Shown here piece after piece: positions 37,611 through 46,639 of a DNA stretch of 64,000 nt. A program made the position numbers and the translations under genes. The DNA comes from Methyloversatilis discipulorum (GTDB lineage Bacteria > Pseudomonadota > Gammaproteobacteria > Burkholderiales > Rhodocyclaceae). Numbering within the stretch: position 1 is the stretch's first letter; each line of letters opens with the position of its first letter. The notes below the pieces were generated by a model that did no database searches, was not told the DNA's origin, and worked only from the letters and a program-made list of their open reading frames with translations. The stretch is from assembly GCF_000385375.1 (NCBI RefSeq), contig NZ_ARVV01000001.1, positions 3,658,001-3,722,000 on the forward strand, read 5' to 3'.

Positions 37611-39008
37611 TCAGAAGGAGTAGCGCAGCTCGCCGTAGTAGCGGTCCGAGTTGCCGAAACGCCCGAAATAGCCATTGGAATTGCCGCCGAACAGATCCGC
37701 ACCGAACTGCGCGCGCCAGTTGGACTGCACGCGCCAGATCAGCTTGGGGCGGAACATGTAGTCGTTGCGTACCAGCGACTGCACCCACAGCAGTTCGCCT
37801 TCGAGCCGCTCGTCGAACTTGTGGTTGTACAGCACCGCCATGCCGTTCTCGCGCCGGCTCGCCAGCAGGTCTGGCGCCTTGTCCATGTGGGCGCGCTCGA
37901 AGTACTGGAGATTGAGCCGCGACTCCGACATGAAGGGAATATCGATGCCGATCGCGTAATCGACCATGTCCTGACGGACCAGTCCGTCGGGCCGTGCCGA
38001 CAGCGGCGACACAGGGAGGTAGCGATCGTAGGTCAGCACCGCTTCGGCCTTCAGCAGAAAGCTGCCGAAGTCCTTGGTCAGCGTTGCACCATACTGATGA
38101 ATCCAGTCGTGTCGCGGCGTGTAGACCACCGCAGTCGGGGCGACGAATCGACGACTGAAGGTCGGATTCACGTCCAGGCTACGGTAGTAGAAGGCAGCCA
38201 GATCCCAGCCCTGTACCAGGGTACCGACTCGGAGGCCGTAGTTCGAGTTGCTCAGCTTGCGATCCGGTCGCACCTGCGCGTCATAGGTCGCGCTGATGCC
38301 CTGCAGGTCGGGTTGCGTCAGGTAGAAATCGCCGCCGAAGCGGCCGATGTTGTCGACGCTCACGTAGGGCACCCAGATCAGCTCGGCGCGCCAGTCGTTC
38401 TTGAAGTACTCGGCGCGTGCCGCCCACTGCGGGATGCGCTGCTGGTCGAATTCCTGCGTGAAGAATTCGCGCATGTCACGCGCCGACACCACGTCGGCGA
38501 AGAACAGGCCGACCATTTCGCCCCACACGATGTGCTGGCGACCAAGGCGCAGTTCGACGTCGCCGACCGGCATGTCGAGATAGACCTCGCGCCACGCAAA
38601 TTCGCTGCGCCGGTCGTCCCGTACCGCGGCCGGGTAGAAGTCGCTCTCCCAACCGTAGGCAAAGTCGTAATCGACGCGGCCCACGGCCTTCCACTTGATG
38701 CCCTGACCGAAACTGCCGCTGCGGCCGAGTTCGTTGCGCCAGCGCGCCTTCGACCAGTGGCTGTCGCCAGCCACCGTACGCGCCAGTTCGAATTGGCTGA
38801 AGCCGCGCCAGCCCGACATCGACGACGAGGCCTCCTCATCGGCCTTCGGCTTGCCCTGCGCATCGCTGGCTGCTTCGGGCGCCGGTTCGACGAACAGGTC
38901 ATCGAGCGGATCGGCCGCCAGCGCGGGCCGGGCAACGAGCAGGATTGCCAGCGTCAGCGCTGCCAGGGGCAGGCGGCGCAAGGCGGAAAGTAAATCGAAG
39001 TGCGTCAT
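37611..39008 (-). CDS. DUF1302-like outer-membrane protein
   Basis: The 465-residue protein has a signal peptide ending ARPALA, a short acidic/Pro-rich linker and about 400 residues of aromatic-rich beta strands ending LRYSF, the C-terminal Phe expected of a barrel. Segments such as LRLGRQHIVWGEMVGLFFADVVSARDMREF resemble DUF1302 proteins. The ATG at 39008 overlaps the ATPase stop as ATGA, so it is likely the outer-membrane component for that transporter. It could alternatively be a general hydrophobe porin. Confidence 0.82.
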   Translation of the reverse strand: MTHFDLLSALRRLPLAALTLAILLVARPALAADPLDDLFVEPAPEAASDAQGKPKADEEASSSMSGWRGFSQFELARTVAGDSHWSKARWRNELGRSGSFGQGIKWKAVGRVDYDFAYGWESDFYPAAVRDDRRSEFAWREVYLDMPVGDVELRLGRQHIVWGEMVGLFFADVVSARDMREFFTQEFDQQRIPQWAARAEYFKNDWRAELIWVPYVSVDNIGRFGGDFYLTQPDLQGISATYDAQVRPDRKLSNSNYGLRVGTLVQGWDLAAFYYRSLDVNPTFSRRFVAPTAVVYTPRHDWIHQYGATLTKDFGSFLLKAEAVLTYDRYLPVSPLSARPDGLVRQDMVDYAIGIDIPFMSESRLNLQYFERAHMDKAPDLLASRRENGMAVLYNHKFDERLEGELLWVQSLVRNDYMFRPKLIWRVQSNWRAQFGADLFGGNSNGYFGRFGNSDRYYGELRYSF

Positions 39009-39757
39009 GAAGCAGCCTGCAGAGTGGCGGATTTCGGGGGTTTGACGTAGGCCCATTCACCCGGTGATTTCTGTACGCCGAGCGCGGTCAGTTCGCCGTC
39101 CTCGATGCGTACCAGACGGTCGGCCATCGACATCACGCGCTTGTCGTGAGTGGAGAAGATGAAAGTGGTCTTCATCGTGCGGTTGATCTCGCGCATCAGC
39201 TCGAGTATCGAATCGCCGGTCTTTCGGTCGAGGTTGGCGGTCGGCTCGTCGGCCAGCACGATTGCCGGCTGCACCGCCAGCGCACGGGCAATCGCCACAC
39301 GCTGGCGCTGTCCACCTGACAACTGGTTGGGTCGATGATGCATCTTCGGGCCCAGGCCGACGATGTCGAGAAAGTACTTCACCCGCTTCGCGCGCTCGTC
39401 CCTGCTGACCTCCGGCAACTGCAGCAGCGGATACTCGACGTTCTCGTAGGCCGACAGGACCGGCAGCAGATTGAAGGTCTGGAAGATGAAACCGATGGTG
39501 CGCGCGCGCAGACTGGCCAGTTCGTCCGGCGTCTGCCCCGACACGTCCTGACCGTTGATCAGGATCTGCCCCGAAGTCGGTGTATCGATGCAACCGATCA
39601 GGTTCAGCAGGGTCGACTTGCCACTGCCGGAGGGGCCGGCAATGGCAATGAACACGCCGTCCTCGATATCCAGCGTGATATTCTTCAACGCATTGACCTG
39701 CTGTCCGCCGAGCATGTAGCTGCGGCTCACATTCCGGATCTGGACGACGTTGTTCAT
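39005..39757 (-). CDS. ABC transporter ATPase, LolD/MacB type
   Basis: The 250-residue ATPase has Walker A GPSGSGKST (41-49), the signature LSGGQ (146-150) and Walker B VLADEP (167-172). It belongs to the LolD/MacB branch, which pairs with FtsX-type permeases. No permease is adjacent; the pair at 29428-31874 is the obvious partner. The start MNNVVQI at 39757 discards 56 upstream codons that overlap the divergent LolA-like gene. The C-terminal tail after residue 225 is slightly extended. Confidence 0.93.
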   Translation of the reverse strand: MNNVVQIRNVSRSYMLGGQQVNALKNITLDIEDGVFIAIAGPSGSGKSTLLNLIGCIDTPTSGQILINGQDVSGQTPDELASLRARTIGFIFQTFNLLPVLSAYENVEYPLLQLPEVSRDERAKRVKYFLDIVGLGPKMHHRPNQLSGGQRQRVAIARALAVQPAIVLADEPTANLDRKTGDSILELMREINRTMKTTFIFSTHDKRVMSMADRLVRIEDGELTALGVQKSPGEWAYVKPPKSATLQAAS

Positions 39758-39810
39758 CAGGAAGCCCGGTTCAGAAGACGGGTCATGCGCCCGGTGCTGG
39801 AGACAAAAAA

Positions 39811-40623
39811 ATGAATGTTCCGAACACCCCGCTCGGCGTGCGCGAAGCCACCACCACCGGCCCATCGTCGCACCGGCGCAAGACGTTCGCGCGGATCCTT
39901 GCAACTGTTGCAGCTCTTGCGGCACCGTTCTGCATCGCGCCGTCCGCCTTTGCCCAAGATGCCGCGAGTATACTTGAAAAGGCCGACACCATCCGCTTCC
40001 CGCGGGAGCCCTTCCAGGTCGAGGTCAGCGTCACCTCGACCACGTCCAGCGGCGAAGAATTCCGCAAGTACCGCATCCTGTCCAAGGGCAACGAGAACAC
40101 CATCGTGCAGACGGTCGAGCCGGCTTCCGAGCGCGGCCAGATACTGTTGATGAAGGCGCGCGACCTGTGGGTGTTCCTGCCCACCGTGTCGCAGCCGGTA
40201 CGCCTTTCGCTGGCCCAGCGTCTGACCGGCCAGGTCGCCAACGGTGACCTGGCTCGCGCCAACTTCTCGGGCGACTACACGCCCAAGCTGCTGCGCACCG
40301 AGAAGCTCGATGGTCATGACCACCACGTGCTCGAACTGACGGCGGTCGATCGCGGCGTCACCTACTCGCGCGTGCTGCTCTGGGTGCGCACATCGAACAA
40401 CGCACCTCACAAGGCCGAGTTCTATTCCCTGTCGGACAAGCTGCTGAAGACCTGCATCTATGATGAATACAAGACGCTGGGCGGCAAACTCCGCCCGACC
40501 CGTCTGGTCATGCAGGACGCACTGAAACAGGGCGAACAATCGACGCTCGAGTACGCGTCGATGCAGTTGCGCGACATACCCGACAAGGTGTTCGACAAGG
40601 AATACCTGAAGAAACTACAGTAA
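39811..40623 (+). CDS. LolA-like outer-membrane lipoprotein-sorting protein
   Basis: The 270-residue periplasmic protein has a signal sequence ending APSAFAQD and then a LolA-like half-barrel (PF17131-type), seen in MKARDLWVFLPTVSQPVRLS and LRPTRLVMQDALK. It should carry a hydrophobic cargo from an FtsX-type ABC extractor to the outer membrane. It is divergent from the ATPase across 53 bp with GGAG 8 nt before its ATG. It probably shares a transcript with the following acyltransferase gene. Confidence 0.87.
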   Translation: MNVPNTPLGVREATTTGPSSHRRKTFARILATVAALAAPFCIAPSAFAQDAASILEKADTIRFPREPFQVEVSVTSTTSSGEEFRKYRILSKGNENTIVQTVEPASERGQILLMKARDLWVFLPTVSQPVRLSLAQRLTGQVANGDLARANFSGDYTPKLLRTEKLDGHDHHVLELTAVDRGVTYSRVLLWVRTSNNAPHKAEFYSLSDKLLKTCIYDEYKTLGGKLRPTRLVMQDALKQGEQSTLEYASMQLRDIPDKVFDKEYLKKLQ

Positions 40624-40683
40624 AGGTCAGCAGGCCACGCACGCGGGATGCACCCGCGGCGTCATACACGGTCGGACAACATC

Positions 40684-41436
40684 ATGTTTCTGCTTGAAGT
40701 CGGAAACCTCAAGGAAAACTTCGCCAAGTACTTCGCGGTGGAAGCCGCGGTCGATGAGGCGATGAAGCACGAGGTCTATCGTGTCCGGCACGCAGTGTAC
40801 TGCCAGGAACTCGGCTACGAAGCCACCAACCCCGACCTCGAGGAGACCGACAGCTTCGACGCGCACGCGCTGCAGATCGCGTTGCGCGCCCAGGCAAGTG
40901 GCCGCATCGTCGGCTGTGTGCGGCTGGTGCAGACAGACCCGGACGACCTCGCGAAACCACTCCCGTTCGAACATCTTTGCGAAACGGCAATCGACCGGAG
41001 CATCATCGACCCGGCCCGCGTCGACCGCCGGCGCATGGTGGAGATCTCCCGCCTCGCTGTACTGTCGGACTACCGCAAGCGTAAGGGCGACAGCAGCGGT
41101 CCGATCGCCATTTCGGAAGAGGACATGGGAACGCGGGACCAGCCCCGCTTCCCCTACATCCCGGTCGGCCTCTACCTCGGCCTGCTTGCCGCCGCGGAGT
41201 TGCACGACATCGAACATCTTTTCACGCTGACCGAGGCGCGCCTCGCCCGGCATCTGAGTGCGCTGGGCTTCCGCATCCACCTGATCGGCCAGGCGGTGGA
41301 GCACCGCGGCAAGCGCGTGCCGTCGGTCATCTACCGTAAGGAACTGATGGCACATCTGCCGCCGTTCATGCAGCCGCTGTACGACCAGTTGCTCGAGGAG
41401 ATGCGCGGAAAATACAGGGCGCGGAACGCCGCATGA
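40684..41436 (+). CDS. PEP-CTERM/exosortase-associated N-acyl amino acid synthase
   Basis: The 250-residue GNAT-fold protein matches the exosortase-associated acyltransferase family: VYRVRHAVYCQELGYE (the LuxI-like substrate segment), GRIVGCVRLVQ, and a VEISRLAVLSDYRKRK stretch. Members have been reported to make long-chain N-acyl amino acids from acyl-ACP. Genetic linkage to exosortase loci is established; the product's role is not. I prefer the ATG at 40684 with GGA 7 nt upstream over the ATG at 40648. A strong terminator follows. Confidence 0.9.
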   Translation: MFLLEVGNLKENFAKYFAVEAAVDEAMKHEVYRVRHAVYCQELGYEATNPDLEETDSFDAHALQIALRAQASGRIVGCVRLVQTDPDDLAKPLPFEHLCETAIDRSIIDPARVDRRRMVEISRLAVLSDYRKRKGDSSGPIAISEEDMGTRDQPRFPYIPVGLYLGLLAAAELHDIEHLFTLTEARLARHLSALGFRIHLIGQAVEHRGKRVPSVIYRKELMAHLPPFMQPLYDQLLEEMRGKYRARNAA

Positions 41437-41461
41437 GCGCGTAACGTTTCCGGAGGGAGAA

Positions 41462-41493
41462 AAACAAAAAGGGCCGTCAGGCCCTTTTTGTTT
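41462..41493 (+). terminator. Rho-independent terminator
   Basis: A perfect 14-bp stem (41462-41475 with 41480-41493) closes on a GTCA loop; the 3' arm contains a run of five T and ends GTTT. It follows the acyltransferase stop by about 25 nt. The A-rich 5' arm makes it symmetric, so it may also act on minus-strand transcripts leaving tRNA-Phe. Confidence 0.92.
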
Positions 41494-41519
41494 GCGCGCA
41501 GAGAGCGCGTCTTGAATTC

Positions 41520-41595
41520 TGGTGGCCAAGGGCGGAATCGAACCACCGACACGCGGATTTTCAATCCGCTGCTCTACCAACTGAGCTACTTGGCC
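41520..41595 (-). tRNA. tRNA-Phe (anticodon GAA), CCA encoded
   Basis: The minus strand folds into a 76-nt cloverleaf: acceptor stem GGCCAAG paired with CTTGGCC, D-arm with AGCTCAGTTGGTAGAGC, anticodon loop TTGAAAA giving GAA, and T-arm with GGTTCGATTCC. It ends in discriminator A and an encoded CCA. Length and layout match bacterial tRNA-Phe. Confidence 0.98.
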
Positions 41596-41650
41596 AAAGA
41601 GCCAGCGATATTAGTATCTGATCGCGTTTCTGTCAAAGGTTTTGCGTCGA

Positions 41651-41962
41651 TCATTGCGCGCGCAGCATCGTTTCGGCAACCAGCGATATCTTGGCGATGA
41701 TGAGCACGAGTTCAATCAGCAACAAGCCGAGGAAAGCCACGAAAGGCAGGTGGCGGTCAGGCACGAAGCGCGGCGTGACGTAACGGAACAGACGGAAAAC
41801 GCGTGCGCCGACCTGATTGAATGCGCCGTAGATCAGGTTGCCGTGACGACGGCTGCCTGCGAGCAGGTAAAGCGCCGCCTGACCGATCAGCGTCAGCAGC
41901 ACGATTTCGTTGAGCCCCTTCAGGACGACGACGGCGCGCAGTCCGATATCCAGCGTGTCCAT
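41651..41962 (-). CDS. Small membrane protein of unknown function
   Basis: This 103-residue protein has three hydrophobic stretches at about 12-35, 73-90 and 85-100, separated by a basic loop (SRRHGNLIYGAFNQ and FRLFRYVTPRFVPDRHLPF). I do not recognise a named family beyond a general resemblance to short conserved proteobacterial membrane proteins. It begins 8 bp after the sensor kinase stop, so it is likely the third gene of the two-component operon and may be a regulated or accessory membrane factor. Confidence 0.7.
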   Translation of the reverse strand: MDTLDIGLRAVVVLKGLNEIVLLTLIGQAALYLLAGSRRHGNLIYGAFNQVGARVFRLFRYVTPRFVPDRHLPFVAFLGLLLIELVLIIAKISLVAETMLRAQ

Positions 41963-41970
41963 GCCTGCCC

Positions 41971-43449
41971 TCAGACCGGCCACGGCAGCGCCGCGACGTC
42001 GTTCGGCACCGGTTCCACCACGCGCGGAAAGGACACGCGCACGATAAGCCCGCCATTGCCGGGCGCATCGAGCAGTTCGACCTCCGCGCGGTGCAGTTCC
42101 GCGATCTCGCGCACGATGGGCAGGCCAAGCCCGGAGCCCTCGACCTGCGTGCCGAGCACGCGATAGAAGCGCTCGAACACCCGTTGCCTGTCCTCGACCG
42201 GAATGCCGGGGCCGGTGTCCTCGATTTCCAGGATGGCGCGGATATCCGCCTTCAGTCGCACGGTGACAACCCCGCCGTAGGACGTGTACTTGATCGCGTT
42301 GTCGATCAGGTTCTTGAACATTTCGCCGAGCAGGACCGGATTGGCGTCGACGTGCAGCGCGACGTGCGCCCGCTCGAAGCCCAGGTCGATATGACGCCTG
42401 CGCGCCGCCGGCACCCAGTCGGCAATCAGCGATTCGAACAGCGCGTTCAGTTCCACCCGTTCGATCGCATGCACTTTCTCCGTGCTCGCTTCGGCGCGCG
42501 CCAGCGCGAGGAGCTGATTGATCAGGTGCCCTGCGCCAGTGGCGCTGACCAGTATCTGCTCCATGCAGGCACGGATCTGTGCCGGATCGTTTTCGAGCAG
42601 CGCCAGTTCTGCCTGGCTCTTCAGCCCGGTCAGCGGGGTGCGCATCTGGTGCGCAGCGTCGGCGATGAAGCGCTGCTGTGCAGCGAGATTCACCTCCAGC
42701 CGCAGCATCATGTCGTTCAACGCGTTGATCAGCGGACGCAGTTCTTCCGGTACGCGACGCACGTCGATCGGTGACAGGTCGGTCGGCCGCCGCTTCTCGA
42801 TCACCGCCTGCAGCCGCTTCAACGGCCACAGCCCGCGGCCCAGACCGAAATAGACCAGCACGACGGCGATCGGAATGATGACGAACTGCGGCAGCAGCAC
42901 ACCGGACAGGATGCGCGAGGTCAGTGCTTCGCGCTTGTTCAGCGTCTCGGCCACCTGCACCGTCACGTAGGAACCGGGAATCGTGGTGACCGGCTGGAAC
43001 ATGTAGGCGATGCGCACGTCCTCGTTATTCACGCGGCCGCCGCGGAAATAGAGCTCGCCCGGCTTCCACGGCTTGTCGTCCGGTACGTCCGGCACTTCGC
43101 TGTCACCGGCCAGCAATTCGCCGGCACCGCCGAGCACCTGGTAGTAGATAATGTCTTCGCCGTCGATATGGAACAGATCGCGCATCTGCGGCGGCTTGAC
43201 GAAGATGGCGCCGACCGGCGTGAAACGCACCTGCCGGCTCAGTTCGTAGACGCTGTCGCCGAGCACCTTGTCATAGGGCGCGTGCGCGATGTCGTCCGCC
43301 ACGTTGTGGATGATGGCGATGCTGATCGGCCACACGAACATCAGCGGCGCGAGCATCCAGTCGAGGATTTCGCCGAACAGCGAGTTGTACTCACCAGTCC
43401 TTTCGCCGGATTTACCGCGACGGTTCTTCAGCTTGTCACGCGACGGCAT
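41971..43449 (-). CDS. Sensor histidine kinase, QseC/TctE type
   Basis: The 492-residue kinase has a membrane helix at about 33-52, a periplasmic 2CSK_N-like sensor domain to about 180, a second helix at 182-205, a HAMP-like linker, His267 in DAAHQMRTPLTGL as phosphorylation site, an N box (NLIDNAIKY) and G boxes (DTGPGIP, GSGLGLP). It phosphorylates the regulator encoded just upstream, whose stop it overlaps by 14 bp. The signal may be a carboxylate or metal as in the Tct/Qse relatives; this is inferred. Confidence 0.92.
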   Translation of the reverse strand: MPSRDKLKNRRGKSGERTGEYNSLFGEILDWMLAPLMFVWPISIAIIHNVADDIAHAPYDKVLGDSVYELSRQVRFTPVGAIFVKPPQMRDLFHIDGEDIIYYQVLGGAGELLAGDSEVPDVPDDKPWKPGELYFRGGRVNNEDVRIAYMFQPVTTIPGSYVTVQVAETLNKREALTSRILSGVLLPQFVIIPIAVVLVYFGLGRGLWPLKRLQAVIEKRRPTDLSPIDVRRVPEELRPLINALNDMMLRLEVNLAAQQRFIADAAHQMRTPLTGLKSQAELALLENDPAQIRACMEQILVSATGAGHLINQLLALARAEASTEKVHAIERVELNALFESLIADWVPAARRRHIDLGFERAHVALHVDANPVLLGEMFKNLIDNAIKYTSYGGVVTVRLKADIRAILEIEDTGPGIPVEDRQRVFERFYRVLGTQVEGSGLGLPIVREIAELHRAEVELLDAPGNGGLIVRVSFPRVVEPVPNDVAALPWPV

Positions 43450-44110
43450 CCGGTCTTTCCAGGCAGTAGCCCAGGCCGCGCAGCGTCACGATGCGCAGGC
43501 CGCTGTGCTCGATCTTCTTGCGCAGCCTGTGAACATAGACCTCGATGGCGTTGTTGCTCACCTCTTCGCCCCAGCCGCACAGATGGTCGACCAGCTGTTC
43601 CTTGTTGACCAGCCGGCCGGCGCGCAGCAGCAGCACCTCCAGCAACGCGGTCTCGCGCGCCGACAGTTCGATCGCCTGGCCATTGACGCTGGCCACGTGA
43701 TCCGTCTGATCGTAGGCGAGGCTGCCGATCTCGATGCGGGTGGGCATGCCGGTGCCGCGCCGCGTCAGCGCGCGCACGCGCGCCTCGAGCTCGGGCAGTG
43801 CGAAAGGTTTGCACATGTAGTCGTCGGCGCCGGCATCGAGCCCGCGCACGCGGTCGTCGATGCCGTCCTGCGCGGTCAGTATCAGTACCGGCGTCGTGCA
43901 CTTGCGCGCGCGCATGCGCTTGATCACCTCGATGCCGGACAGCTTGGGCAGGCCGATGTCGATGATGGCCAGATCGAAGCCCTGTCCATGCAGCGCCGCA
44001 TCGGCTTCACCGCCGGTGGCCACGCTGTCCACCGCGTAACCGGCGCGGCGCAAGGCGCGCACCACCGCATCGGAAATGACCGGATCGTCCTCGGCAAGCA
44101 GGATATGCAT
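43436..44110 (-). CDS. OmpR-family response regulator, QseB/TctD type
   Basis: The 224-residue regulator has a receiver domain with Asp51 as phospho-acceptor in IIDIGLP and Lys101 in CKPF. The C-terminal winged helix includes LSARETALLEVLL and VYVHRLRKKIEHSGL. It should bind a direct repeat; a CTTACA pair stands about 90 bp upstream. It is first in an operon with the kinase and a small membrane protein. Confidence 0.94.
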   Translation of the reverse strand: MHILLAEDDPVISDAVVRALRRAGYAVDSVATGGEADAALHGQGFDLAIIDIGLPKLSGIEVIKRMRARKCTTPVLILTAQDGIDDRVRGLDAGADDYMCKPFALPELEARVRALTRRGTGMPTRIEIGSLAYDQTDHVASVNGQAIELSARETALLEVLLLRAGRLVNKEQLVDHLCGWGEEVSNNAIEVYVHRLRKKIEHSGLRIVTLRGLGYCLERPDAVA

Positions 44111-44199
44111 AGCAAATCAGCCTTGCGGCCGCCTCCTCCATGAACGTCTTCTGCGTTCGCATTCGGGTTCGGGGTTTGAATAACCCCACCGGACACCAG

Positions 44200-44216
44200 T
44201 GTAAGGGAGATGTAAG
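44200..44216 (-). promoter_or_regulatory. Candidate response-regulator box (CTTACA direct repeat)
   Basis: On the minus strand CTTACA occurs twice with a 5-nt spacer, an 11-bp period typical of OmpR/PmrA/QseB-type dimers. It lies about 90 bp upstream of the regulator start, so autoregulation is plausible. This is inferred from spacing alone. Confidence 0.45.
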
Positions 44217-44412
44217 CGCTCAAGAATAGTCTGCGCAGCGCTGTTCTTCTTTTGGTCCTCGGGGGCAAACCGGTCAGTCCGGCGCGCCCCGGGGAGCACC
44301 CTTCCCCTGCACGGGGTGCTCCCCACCCATTTTTCGGGCGTCAGTCCGAATCGCTCCCTCAGTTGTACTCGTTGCGCCGTCGCACATCCGTCGCGACTGC
44401 AGCCCGTGGACG
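44217..44412. other. Intergenic stretch between regulator gene and groEL terminator
   Basis: Part of a 382-bp gap without a credible gene. It holds a perfect 11-bp inverted repeat, GGGGAGCACCC at 44291-44301 with its complement at 44314-44324 around a 12-nt loop. On the plus strand a TTTTT run follows six nt later, so it could end a plus-strand transcript, but no plus-strand gene precedes it. I see nothing else. Confidence 0.5.
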
Positions 44413-44441
44413 AAAAAAGCCCGCACCGAAGTGCGGGCTTT
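44413..44441 (-). terminator. Rho-independent terminator of groESL
   Basis: On the minus strand an 11-bp stem (AAAGCCCGCAC) closes on a stable TTCG tetraloop and is followed by a T run. It lies about 50 nt after the groEL stop. Confidence 0.93.
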
Positions 44442-44492
44442 CCGTGGTCTGGCAGACCGGGCCCGATCGCCTCTCGGCGACCGGAGCGGACA

Positions 44493-46157
<1,665 letters not shown>

Positions 46158-46183
46158 TCAGAAATTCAGAGCAAAGGAGGCGA

Positions 46184-46474
46184 TCAGGCCTCGACCACGC
46201 CCATGATGTCTTCTTCACGCATGACGAGGAATTCCTCGCCTTCGACCTTGACCGACTGACCGGAATACTTGCCGAACAGCACGCGGTCGCCAGCCTTGAC
46301 GGCCATCGGGCGAACCTTGCCGTCGTCCAGGATCTTGCCGGCGCCGACGGCGATGACCTCACCTTGATCCGGCTTTTCTGCGGCTGCATCGGGAATCACG
46401 ATGCCCGAAGCGGTCTTGCGCTCTTCTTCCAGACGCTTGACCAGCACGCGGTCGTGCAACGGACGGATTTTCAT
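46184..46474 (-). CDS. groES: 10 kDa co-chaperonin GroES
   Basis: The 96-residue co-chaperonin begins [18 protein letters not shown] and contains the mobile loop [12 protein letters not shown] and [11 protein letters not shown]. It caps the GroEL ring as a heptamer. It is first in the operon, about 85 bp downstream of the CIRCE operator. Confidence 0.99.
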   Translation of the reverse strand: MKIRPLHDRVLVKRLEEERKTASGIVIPDAAAEKPDQGEVIAVGAGKILDDGKVRPMAVKAGDRVLFGKYSGQSVKVEGEEFLVMREEDIMGVVEA

Positions 46475-46558
46475 GCAATGACTCCTTGAGATTGAAGGCG
46501 CGAACCAGTCGCGACGTTTGACGATATTCGGGGCGAAGCGACACAGCGCACCGCCGTG

Positions 46559-46585
46559 TTAGCACTCACTGCCAACGAGTGCTAA
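46559..46585 (-). promoter_or_regulatory. CIRCE operator (HrcA binding site)
   Basis: The arms TTAGCACTC and GAGTGCTAA are a perfect 9-9-9 CIRCE inverted repeat. HrcA binding here represses groESL until heat or misfolded protein titrates the repressor. hrcA itself is not in the window. Confidence 0.97.
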
Positions 46586-46613
46586 TAGTAGTGGCGGGAT
46601 GTTTCGATTTCAA
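46585..46613 (-). promoter_or_regulatory. groESL promoter
   Basis: On the minus strand TTGAAA and TACTAT are separated by exactly 17 nt, a good sigma-70 promoter. The -35 region also reads CTTGAAA, the sigma-32 heat-shock -35 element. The -10 box abuts CIRCE, so HrcA would cover the start site. Confidence 0.75.
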
Positions 46614-46639
46614 GAGCGCGCGGACAATGACCGGCCGGA

